From Acidobacteriota bacterium (lineage in GTDB: Bacteria; Acidobacteriota; Blastocatellia; Pyrinomonadales; Pyrinomonadaceae), in contig JAEZIT010000023.1 in assembly GCA_023436495.1 (NCBI GenBank), forward strand, positions 1 to 21,322: DNA of 21,322 nucleotides. Reading direction: 5' to 3'. Shown one piece after another: positions 1 through 7,340 of this stretch. The notes under the pieces are model-generated. The model saw only the letters and a list, made by a program, of their open reading frames with translations, ran no database searches and was not told the DNA's origin. A program made the position numbers and the translations under genes. Each line of letters opens with the position of its first letter. The stretch's first letter is position 1.

Positions 1-628
1 ACGCAAGTGTATTGAGGTAGCGGCCGAAAGTATAATGCCCGTCGGTCTGCTTCGTACCGTCCTCTTCCTCGGCCACCAGGTTTACCGACAGGCTGGCCTG
101 CGTCATCTGATACTGGCCTGTAAAACCGTCCGAATTCGCCAGCGTTACCTGGGACCGCGAATCGCTCCAGAAACTTCCGTTCGCGTTCTTGATCCGCTTG
201 TCGAATTTGAGCCCGGCTTCTTCGGCGACGCGCGCCATCTCTATCTTCTTTTCTGGCGTCAGCTTCTCGATCGAATCATCGAACAGCATCAATTTTCCGT
301 CATAGGACCCGAGCAGTTCCTTCGGAGCCAGGCCGTTGTGTTTGTCCGCGTTCGACACCTGCACGATCTGCATCGTCTCGCGGGCAAGGTCCTTCACCGC
401 GCGGTCGGCAAAATCCGTCGTGAACGTGTTGGCCATCGCCCCGTTCTTGATGACCCGCAGCCCGAGGCCCTTGCTGATCGATTGCTGCAGCCGCTCGATC
501 TTGCCCAAACGGACGGTCGTATTGAAACCGACCGTCGAAACGACGTAAACGTCCGCCGCGTCGGCACCTTGCCTTTTTAATTCCGAGACGAGCTCGGACG
601 CCAAACTTCTATAATCTTTCATTGTCAT
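1..628 (-). CDS. pmbA: PmbA/TldE-type metalloprotease subunit, N-terminal part (cut by window edge)
   Basis: About 209 residues are visible and the gene runs off the left edge, so the C-terminal half is missing. The protein begins MTMKDYRSLASELVSELKRQ. It continues with the TldD/TldE N-terminal domain pattern: a segment on self-recognition of modified residues (KIERLQQSISKGLGLRVIKN), then TFTTDFADRAVKDLARETM. In known systems TldD and TldE form a heterodimeric metalloprotease that degrades unfolded peptides and matures microcin B17-like peptides; TldE is the non-catalytic partner. Start 628 is preferred over 622 because AGGAGG (635-640) lies 6 nt upstream of it. It follows tldD by 18 nt, so the two are almost certainly co-transcribed and co-translated. 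No signal peptide is visible, in contrast with the tldD neighbour. Assignment to TldE rather than a second TldD rests on the paired gene order and N-terminal similarity. Confidence 0.86.
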   Translation of the reverse strand, partial: MTMKDYRSLASELVSELKRQGADAADVYVVSTVGFNTTVRLGKIERLQQSISKGLGLRVIKNGAMANTFTTDFADRAVKDLARETMQIVQVSNADKHNGLAPKELLGSYDGKLMLFDDSIEKLTPEKKIEMARVAEEAGLKFDKRIKNANGSFWSDSRSQVTLANSDGFTGQYQMTQASLSVNLVAEEEDGTKQTDGHYTFGRYLNTLA

Positions 629-646
629 TCAGCACCTCCTCGCCTC

Positions 647-2191
647 TTAGGCCTTGCCGTCGCCCTTGACCTTGGTCCCGCCGACGGTTATCTCGGAAAC
701 CTTTACGGTCGGTGTTCCCATCCCGACCGGCACCATCTGGCCGTTCTTCCCGCACGTCCATCCGCCGTCGGTGAATTTCAGGTCGTTCGCGACCATCGTC
801 ACCTTCGTCATAACGTCCGGCCCGTTGCCGACCAGCGTCACGCCTTTGAGCGGAGCGGTGATCTTGCCGTTCTCGATGCGGTAGCATTCAGAGCAGGAGA
901 ATGTGAAATCGCCCTTCGTGATATCCACCTGCCCACCCGTAAAGCCCTTGGCGTAAATGCCGTCTTTGACGGTCGCCAGGATCTCTTCGGGTGAATACTT
1001 GCCGGGACGCAGGTAAGTATTGGTCATTCGCGGCATCGGCGGGTGGTTGTAAGCCTGGCGCCGGCCGTTTCCGGTCGGTTTTACGCCGAGCTGTTTTGCG
1101 CTGATGCGGTCGGTCATATAACCGCGCAGTATTCCGTTCTCGATTAGCGTCGTGCTCATCGGTTCGTTGCCTTCGTCGTCGACATTGATCGTTCCGCGCA
1201 TACTCTCGAACAGGCCTTCGTCAACGACCGTGCAGTGCTCCGAAGCGACCTTTTGCCCGACGCGGCCCGAATAGTTCGAGAGTTTCTTGTAGTTAAAATC
1301 GGCCTCGAGCCCGTGCCCGACAGCCTCGTGCAGCAGCACGGCGCTTTCCGCCTGCCCGAGCACGACCGTCTGGACGCCCGCTTCGGCTTCCTGTGCGGAA
1401 AGGTTCAGGACCGCCAGCCGCGCGGCGGCCTTGGCGATGTCCGCGGCCTTGCGCTTGTTGAAATATTCCAGCCCGATGCGCCCGCCGCCGCCTTGATAGC
1501 CCGTTTCGCGGATCTTTCCGTCCTCGGCCACGCACGACGTGTTGAACATAAAGATCGGCTGCGAATCTTCCCAAAAAACGCCGTCGCTGTTCGCGTACGC
1601 AACGTGCTTCACCTCGTCATTGAACCCGACCGTGACGCGCACGATCTTCGGATCGTACGCCTTAGCGGCCGCATTGGCTTCCTTGATAAAGGTTAGCTTC
1701 TTGCTGAGATTTGCCGATGTGGCCAGCTCGGTCACGGGGTAAAGGTTCTTCACCTTTATGTCGCTGACGCCGACGACGCGGGCCTTCGCGGTGTTGTCCG
1801 AAGCGATCGCCGCGGCCGCGCCTGCGGCTTCCAGCATCTGCGGCAGCGTCAGGTCTTCCGTGAACGCAAACCCGATCTGGTCGCCCTTGACGGCCCTGAC
1901 GCCGACGCCCTGGACGATGCCGCGGCGGGCCGATTTCACTATATCTTCCTCGAACGAGAGGTTCGTTGTGATGCGGTATTCGAAGAAAAGGTCCGCGAAT
2001 TCCGCTCCTTTCGCCAATGCGGCGGCGAGCACTTTGCTGATGTCGCCCTTGTTTACGTGGAAATATGTATCGAGTAGTGAGGATTTCATAGATATCGGTT
2101 CTCCCGCGAGAACCTTATTTAACCATAGATCACTAGTGGCTGCTGCCGCCACCGCTAACGAGCTTTTGACCAAAAAATCACGTCGTTTCAT
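647..2191 (-). CDS. tldD: TldD-type metallopeptidase with N-terminal Tat signal
   Basis: 514 residues. The zinc motif HEAVGH (HExxxH, H288-E289-H293) is the TldD catalytic signature, and further TldD blocks follow: GNGRRQAYNHPPMPRMTN and FTFSCSECYRIENGKI near the C terminus. This should be the catalytic subunit of a TldD/TldE zinc protease, paired with the truncated pmbA just downstream. The N terminus is MKRRDFLVKSSLAVAAAA. This has the twin-arginine pattern RRxFLxK followed by an Ala-rich hydrophobic stretch, suggesting Tat export, whereas E. coli TldD is cytosolic. The start is supported by GAGGAG (2201-2206) 9 nt upstream of the ATG. The 268 nt between this gene and the M1 peptidase (2192-2459) hold no convincing gene. 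They are AT-richer near 2270-2300 and probably contain this operon's promoter, but I could not fix -35/-10 boxes. Confidence 0.93.
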   Translation of the reverse strand: MKRRDFLVKSSLAVAAAATSDLWLNKVLAGEPISMKSSLLDTYFHVNKGDISKVLAAALAKGAEFADLFFEYRITTNLSFEEDIVKSARRGIVQGVGVRAVKGDQIGFAFTEDLTLPQMLEAAGAAAAIASDNTAKARVVGVSDIKVKNLYPVTELATSANLSKKLTFIKEANAAAKAYDPKIVRVTVGFNDEVKHVAYANSDGVFWEDSQPIFMFNTSCVAEDGKIRETGYQGGGGRIGLEYFNKRKAADIAKAAARLAVLNLSAQEAEAGVQTVVLGQAESAVLLHEAVGHGLEADFNYKKLSNYSGRVGQKVASEHCTVVDEGLFESMRGTINVDDEGNEPMSTTLIENGILRGYMTDRISAKQLGVKPTGNGRRQAYNHPPMPRMTNTYLRPGKYSPEEILATVKDGIYAKGFTGGQVDITKGDFTFSCSECYRIENGKITAPLKGVTLVGNGPDVMTKVTMVANDLKFTDGGWTCGKNGQMVPVGMGTPTVKVSEITVGGTKVKGDGKA

Positions 2192-2459
2192 AAGGCAGGA
2201 CTCCTCTCGTCTTGAATTACTCTAAGGGTGCAAAAAACTGTATGATTCGATCTCTAACGCTTTCCCGCCGAAAAAAGTTTCCGGTTCGGTATAAAAAAAT
2301 CGACAGCAGCGATCGAAATTTCTGCATATTCACCCTGCGGACACAGTTCAACCGTTGCCTTTTAATAAAGAAAACACCGCGCTGCGTCGGGTTGTGACAG
2401 AAAAATCGAGGTGTGTATGGCCGCTGTGTGCGCTCCGTATGATCCGGCCCGCTAATTAG

Positions 2460-5400
2460 CTATTTCGCGTACTTGTTTCTTATCCTCACGCTTCGCTCTA
2501 TTACGTCCGCCGCTTCGAGGATCTTCAGCCGCAGGTCTTTATCCAAACCCGGATTGTCCGCCAAAAACTTGTTGACGATATTCAGCGCCTCTTCGCTGCG
2601 CTGCCCGCCAACGAAAGCCGCCAGCCAGCCGTTGACGAAGAATATCTTTCGATTGCGTTTGTGGTGAGGAAGTTCTTTTAAGGCCAATTCAAGATACGGC
2701 AAGGTCAGGTCCGCATGCCGCACCGAATTGAACGGCCCCAGCGCTCCCTCGAGCCAGCTCTCCGGTATGCTCTTCTGCCTTACAAAATCGTCCCAATAAG
2801 CCGCCTTGTCCTCCGCCGCCGCAATGCCCGCCCGCGCCGCATACGCATAACGCTTCGCGTCATCGCTCGTCTCCGTTTTTTCCAGTTCGGCAAGCAGACT
2901 CGATGCCTCCGGATCGCCCAATATCAGCAGCCGCGTGACGATGTCGAAACGGTCTTTGGCCTTCAGCGGGATCGCCGCTTCCGACGCGGAAACACGACCG
3001 GCAGGGAGTGTGCTCTTCTTGCCGCCAGCAAGCATCTGCTTGAGTACATTCCGGGCGTTTTCAGTAGAGGCGATGTTGGTGAAAGCTCTATAGAACGTCA
3101 CGCGCTGGCCCAGGGTCGGGGCGTTCTGCATTTTGTCGATCAGGACTGCTTCGAGCCTCGGTGCAAGCGCTTCGCGCTGCCTGTCCGAAAGATAATACGT
3201 CATCGCGGTGGAAACGCGCCCGAGGATGGTCTGGATCGTAAGCTCGTCCTGCTCACCTCCTTGATCAGAAGTATCGGCCGCGTTCTTTGCGGTCGCGTTG
3301 GCAGAAAGCGTCCGGATGGCAAGCTCAACATATTCCCTCGGGGCCAGCTCCGCCTCCCGCACGCTGTCCCACAGCGCGCCCCACATCATCGACCGCAGGA
3401 ACGGGTCACGCTCGTTCTGGATGTTCTTTAGAACATAATCGCGGCTCTTCTCGTCGAGGAGGAAAATGCCGTAGCCGTAATCGCCGTAGTTTGGGAAGAT
3501 CAGGTCCGGCCATGGGTGATTTCGATCAAACTTATCATTCTTATCAAAGAGTTTTGGCAGTTCCTCCGTCCACGGATTCCCCGAGATACTCGTATTTGTA
3601 ACGATCTCTTCGGTACCATAGCGATACAAGGTTTTGGTAGACAAGGCCCAAGATGAATCCTCGAAGGATGGTGGAATTGTAAGGCCGAGCGCTGGTGCCA
3701 TACCACTAGCCGCCGCCCAAGTTCCCGGGGCAGATGGAATTCTGCGCTCGTAGTGGCCTTCCGTTAACCCCACTTTAATGACAGCGACGCCCTTCTGCGT
3801 TACCCAAAAATTGGCCCAATCTCGCAAGTATCTAGCCCTTCCTTCCTCGAACCTTTTCTTGCGTTCCGGCGTCAACTCGCTCCAATACCGTCGTCCGTCG
3901 CTCGCAGGAGAAGTAGCAATGAACTCCCCAACCAAATCTTCCCATCCCGCATTCCTAAATTCATGCTTTTTCAAAAACGCCCGCACTGCCGTCCGGAATT
4001 TGTCCTCGCCCAGATAAAACTCTGCCTGACGCAGAAACGCCGGGGCTTTGTTGTAGACGATGTTGCCGTAGGCGGATTTTGCGGCCGAAAGGTTCGGTAT
4101 CTTCTGGTAGATCGGCGTCGTGCCTTTGGTCGAGTCGGTCTGGTAGGCGGCTTGTTTGACGCGTTCGTAGAAGACCTTCCACGCGTTCATTTCCGGCATG
4201 ATCTGCTCCATCGCCTTGTAAGCGGCGAAATTCGCAAAACCTTCTTTTAGCCACAGGTCGTCGAACCACCGCATCGTCACCGTGTCCCCGAACCACTGAT
4301 GTGCCGCCTCGTGAAAGATCAGGATCGCGCGCGAGATATGGTCGCTCTTCGTCGGCTCCTGAGGGAAGATGATCGAAGCTTCCCTTAAAAACGTCGCCCC
4401 CGCATGCTCCATCCCGCCAAACGGAAATTCCGGTATCAGAACCAGATCGTACTTCGGGAACGGGAACTTGTAATCGAAATACTCCTCGAGGTATTTGATA
4501 GCCTTGCGATTCAGCCGAAACACCTCCGCCGCATGCGGCTTGAACTTAGCGGCTTGCGACTTGCGAACATAAACGTTGGATTTGTCACGTCCAGGACCCA
4601 TGCGGATCTTGAGAGGATCCTTTGCCAGATCGGCGGCATACTTCGCTTTTTCTGCTTCGGATGATTCCTCTACGAAGTCCGTAAAGTCTCCAACCGCAAA
4701 GGCAAACAAGTAACTACTAATTGGTTTAGTTTCATAAAACCTGTGCAAACGCATTCCCAAAGGCACAAAAATGGGTGCGGAGTGATCCAGAAGTAATGCT
4801 TCTCTCGGGTCATCCGCGTACTGAGGATGAAAAGACGAAACGACAATATCGGTATTCGAAATCACCTTCCACTCTTTTGGCACGATAAGATCAACCCAAA
4901 ACCTCGCCTTCAGGTCCGGCTGATCGAACACCGGGAACGCCGTGCTCGCATCGCTTGGGACGAACAGCGAGTAGATATATTCCGAACCGTCTTCCTTATC
5001 GATGTACCGAGTGATAGCAGACCCGCTGGTCAGGATCGGCGACGTGAAATCCAGCTTGATCACGTTCTCGCCCCGGACGACGCCGTCACGAAAAACGAGG
5101 TGCTCGTTGACCTCATAGGCGGAACCACCTGCGTTAGCGGGTGGGTTCTTCACCGCAACGCCGTTGATCGACACGTTCGAGATCGCCGACCTCTCCTCAT
5201 GTCCCTTGATCTTTCGCCAGTCGAGAATGATGGGAGGGATCTCTGATGCGGACGCGGGCGCCGGCGTTCCCACCTTGACCCGTATCTCGATCGTCCCCTT
5301 CAGCACGGGCGACATTTTCTCGAGCGTCAGGTTCAGCCGGTACTGCACATCCGAATAATGCGCCGCCCGCCATCGGGCTAGCTCCTGCGACACACCGGGT

Positions 5401-5477
5401 TCGACCGCGGGTGTCTGTGCGGAAATTGAGCTGAATAACATCAACAGTAAAAGCGGTGGAAGATATTTCGTGATCAT
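2460..5477 (-). CDS. Secreted M1-family zinc aminopeptidase
   Basis: 1005 residues. The N-terminal hydrophobic stretch (residues ~4-20, ending SISAQ) is a Sec signal peptide. The gluzincin site HEAAHQWFGD with LWLKEGF gives zinc ligands H389, H393 and E412 and catalytic E390. The exopeptidase loop reads GGMEHAG (354-360) where classical members have GAMEN. The order is the M1 order: N-terminal beta domain, thermolysin-like catalytic domain, and a long helical C-terminal part (~550-1000), which is longer than in many bacterial enzymes. Likely role: trimming of N-terminal residues from peptides in the periplasm or outside the cell. Residues ~109-119 (VKNPPANAGGS) are encoded by a palindromic repeat also present at 21207-21238. 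No Shine-Dalgarno is obvious at the ATG, but the signal peptide begins exactly there. Stretches near 3500-3960 and 4680-4870 look AT-richer than the rest. Confidence 0.93.
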   Translation of the reverse strand: MITKYLPPLLLLMLFSSISAQTPAVEPGVSQELARWRAAHYSDVQYRLNLTLEKMSPVLKGTIEIRVKVGTPAPASASEIPPIILDWRKIKGHEERSAISNVSINGVAVKNPPANAGGSAYEVNEHLVFRDGVVRGENVIKLDFTSPILTSGSAITRYIDKEDGSEYIYSLFVPSDASTAFPVFDQPDLKARFWVDLIVPKEWKVISNTDIVVSSFHPQYADDPREALLLDHSAPIFVPLGMRLHRFYETKPISSYLFAFAVGDFTDFVEESSEAEKAKYAADLAKDPLKIRMGPGRDKSNVYVRKSQAAKFKPHAAEVFRLNRKAIKYLEEYFDYKFPFPKYDLVLIPEFPFGGMEHAGATFLREASIIFPQEPTKSDHISRAILIFHEAAHQWFGDTVTMRWFDDLWLKEGFANFAAYKAMEQIMPEMNAWKVFYERVKQAAYQTDSTKGTTPIYQKIPNLSAAKSAYGNIVYNKAPAFLRQAEFYLGEDKFRTAVRAFLKKHEFRNAGWEDLVGEFIATSPASDGRRYWSELTPERKKRFEEGRARYLRDWANFWVTQKGVAVIKVGLTEGHYERRIPSAPGTWAAASGMAPALGLTIPPSFEDSSWALSTKTLYRYGTEEIVTNTSISGNPWTEELPKLFDKNDKFDRNHPWPDLIFPNYGDYGYGIFLLDEKSRDYVLKNIQNERDPFLRSMMWGALWDSVREAELAPREYVELAIRTLSANATAKNAADTSDQGGEQDELTIQTILGRVSTAMTYYLSDRQREALAPRLEAVLIDKMQNAPTLGQRVTFYRAFTNIASTENARNVLKQMLAGGKKSTLPAGRVSASEAAIPLKAKDRFDIVTRLLILGDPEASSLLAELEKTETSDDAKRYAYAARAGIAAAEDKAAYWDDFVRQKSIPESWLEGALGPFNSVRHADLTLPYLELALKELPHHKRNRKIFFVNGWLAAFVGGQRSEEALNIVNKFLADNPGLDKDLRLKILEAADVIERSVRIRNKYAK
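5122..5152. repeat. Palindromic repeat inside the M1 peptidase gene
   Basis: A 31-nt imperfect palindrome, GAACCACCT followed by GCGTTAGCGGGTGGGTTC and TTCA. It matches 21207-21238 except for one indel and one substitution (T here against CC there). In the minus-strand reading frame it encodes Lys-Asn-Pro-Pro-Ala-Asn-Ala-Gly-Gly, a turn-forming peptide between beta-strand-like segments of the N-terminal domain. The same palindrome lies in non-coding DNA at the right end of the window, so I infer that it is a mobile or dispersed repeat that entered the gene in frame. Confidence 0.8.
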
Positions 5478-5900
5478 AAGTGATTAGAATGAATTGTCAT
5501 GCAGCGGCACGATGTTGTCTAACGATCACTGTGCCTCTGCGTCTCTGCGGTGACAATGCCCTGCCTGAACATTAGGCGGCACACCCAGTGAAAAGGTTGC
5601 CGCCCGCCCGAAAAAAGTCATCGACCGCGGCGTCCTATGTATGATATACTCGTGCACGGCTGCAACGCCTTGCGGCCGAGGCTTGATATTTGAAAATCCA
5701 AGAGGTTTCGGAAGGAAAGGCGTTCCACGCTGCGCGGCGAACGTTTGTTGAAAACAAAAGGTTTAGGCTGCGGCGAAAGTTTTTTCGAAAATGAGCGGAA
5801 TCTGCGGATTTTGTGCCGCTAAACCTTGCGGCATCAACGGCTTGCACGTTCCACCGCACACTGGAACGCCGGCGGAACGCGGCGGAACGGAATTTACGGT
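5478..5900. other. 423-nt intergenic region without a convincing gene
   Basis: This separates the M1 peptidase start from the end of the TonB-C protein gene (both minus strand). The short open frames here have no recognisable domain. It contains one interspersed repeat (5535-5553) and an inverted repeat CGTTCCA/TGGAACG (5847-5853 and 5862-5868, 8-nt spacer). It also has a threefold GGAACG microrepeat (about 5863-5890) just after the stop of the TonB-C gene. The inverted repeat could end that transcript but has no run of U after it. The M1 promoter must lie here or further upstream; I could not identify boxes with confidence. Confidence 0.5.
5535..5553. repeat. Interspersed CTCTGCGTCTCTGCGG-type repeat, copy 1
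   Basis: Reads CTCTGCGTCTCTGCGGTGA. Related sequences lie at 8875-8894 (CTCTGTGACTCTGTGGTTGA) and within 13649-13673 (CTGCGTCTCCGCGTCTTTGC). All are in the same orientation and at or between gene ends. Low-complexity repeats of this kind are scattered through intergenic DNA of many bacteria; their function is not known to me. Confidence 0.5.
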
Positions 5901-7190
5901 TTACAGCGAGAAGTTAAAGTTAATGAACCCCTTCGCACGAACCGGCTGGCCTTCGCGGACGAACGGCCTGAATTTCCATTTGCGGATGGCGTCCTTTGCC
6001 GCCGTCTGCAGCAGCGCCGGGCCGCTCGCGCCGTCTATTTCGGTCACGTCGCCGTTCTCATCGACGGTGATATCGACCTTAACGACGCCGGTCGTACGCA
6101 GATTGCGGGCCGCTGGCGGATAGACGGGCTGCGATTGCTTCGTCGCATATCCGATCAGGGAACCGACCTCCATCGGGCCGGCTGCTGCCGCTGGTTTTGG
6201 TGATTCTTCCTTCTTTTCAGCGGCGGGAGCTGGTTTTGCTTCGGGTTTCGCCTCGTTCTGACGGCCGACTATCTTGATCGCACGCGGGGCCGGAGATGAT
6301 TCCGCTTTCGGCGCTTCGTCCTGCTTTTTCTGTTCGTCAGCCGCCGGCCGCGTTTCTGCCGGAGCAGGCTTCGGCGACGTATCGGCAACCGGTTTGAAAG
6401 CCGGTCCCGATGCCGCAGGTTCGGAGGCCGCCGGCGCCGTAACGGCCGACGTGTTCTGTGCGACCACGTTTTCGCCCGGAGCGTTCACGGCATTCAGCAC
6501 GACGCTGCGTGAGCTAGCCATCTGTTCACGCGCGTCGCCGATCTCGTTCTTCCACCGGCGTGCGTCGTAATCGTCGCGTGCCAGCAGGCTTCGCGAACTG
6601 CTCGCTTCTTCGAGCAGTGCCATCGCCTGCGGTGCTTTCGCCTTATCGGCCGATGCTTCCTTCGATTGCGTAACGACGAGTTCAAGCGTCTCGCGCATCT
6701 TCTCGATATCGTTCACCGCTTCGAGCGGCAGGTTGCGGTCCGAAACGTTCAGCCCCAACGCACGGTAGCGTTCGGCGCGGTTTCGCGCGCCGGCGACGAT
6801 CTGGCCCGCGACGGCGTAATAATAAACGGCCGAATGTGCGTTGTTCGATTTGTATGACCGGTAAAATTCGTTGAGGAATTCCTGAGCGCGTTTGTAATCG
6901 CTTTGCTCGAGATAGCTGTTCATCAGCAGGACGTTCGTGACCGCCTGCACCGATTGGTCGTTGGTTTCCTTGCGAATGCTTTCGAGTTCGTAGATCGCGG
7001 CGTTGTAGTTCCTAACCGCTATGAAGGCTTTTGCCCGCGAGATCCGCTCGCGCATAACGTCGCCCGAGGTAGGAGCCGGGGCCTGTACGCCGTTGGTTGC
7101 GGGAGCCGGCGTCTGTGCGTTCGATATTGTTGTAAATGCTAAAAAGACCAATAAAACCGAAGTGCAAAACCTTCTGACATTTAACGGCAT
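5901..7190 (-). CDS. Exported protein with C-terminal TonB domain
   Basis: 429 residues in three parts. A Sec-type signal peptide (residues 1-25, FLAFTTISNAQ) comes first. Next is a helical, TPR-like region (~45-230) with alternating ISRAKAFIAVRNYNAAIYEL and YKRAQEFLNEFY-type pairs. A Pro/Ala/Lys/Glu-rich linker (~250-340) leads to a TonB-C domain (~345-429) with QPVYPPAARNLRTTGVVKVD, the VDENGDV turn and AIRKWKFRPF. TonB-C domains usually contact outer-membrane receptors to pass on inner-membrane energy. Here the N terminus looks cleavable rather than a lasting anchor, so it may be a soluble periplasmic or envelope protein instead of a classical TonB. The start is supported by AGGAGG 7 nt upstream of the ATG. 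It lies downstream of the nucleoside cluster on the same strand, with 150 nt between, and probably has its own promoter. Confidence 0.85.
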   Translation of the reverse strand: MPLNVRRFCTSVLLVFLAFTTISNAQTPAPATNGVQAPAPTSGDVMRERISRAKAFIAVRNYNAAIYELESIRKETNDQSVQAVTNVLLMNSYLEQSDYKRAQEFLNEFYRSYKSNNAHSAVYYYAVAGQIVAGARNRAERYRALGLNVSDRNLPLEAVNDIEKMRETLELVVTQSKEASADKAKAPQAMALLEEASSSRSLLARDDYDARRWKNEIGDAREQMASSRSVVLNAVNAPGENVVAQNTSAVTAPAASEPAASGPAFKPVADTSPKPAPAETRPAADEQKKQDEAPKAESSPAPRAIKIVGRQNEAKPEAKPAPAAEKKEESPKPAAAAGPMEVGSLIGYATKQSQPVYPPAARNLRTTGVVKVDITVDENGDVTEIDGASGPALLQTAAKDAIRKWKFRPFVREGQPVRAKGFINFNFSL

Positions 7191-7340
7191 TTTCAGTCCT
7201 CCTTTTGACTTAAATTTTCCGTAAAGGCCAAGCGAACTACATAGGAAGGCTCACTTTTAACGACCCTGCTTACTCTTATTAAAAGAAATGTGCATTCCCT
7301 CGAAAAATCATATTTTCGGCGGCTTTTCACGGCCGGCCCG

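Noticed and set aside
2212..2397. A 61-codon plus-strand frame in the tldD upstream gap
   Set aside because: No ribosome binding site, no hydrophobic or domain pattern; more likely promoter DNA.
5635..5859. A 74-codon minus-strand frame in the 5478-5900 gap
   Set aside because: Arg/Ser/Ala-rich, no start signal, and overlaps repeat-like sequence.
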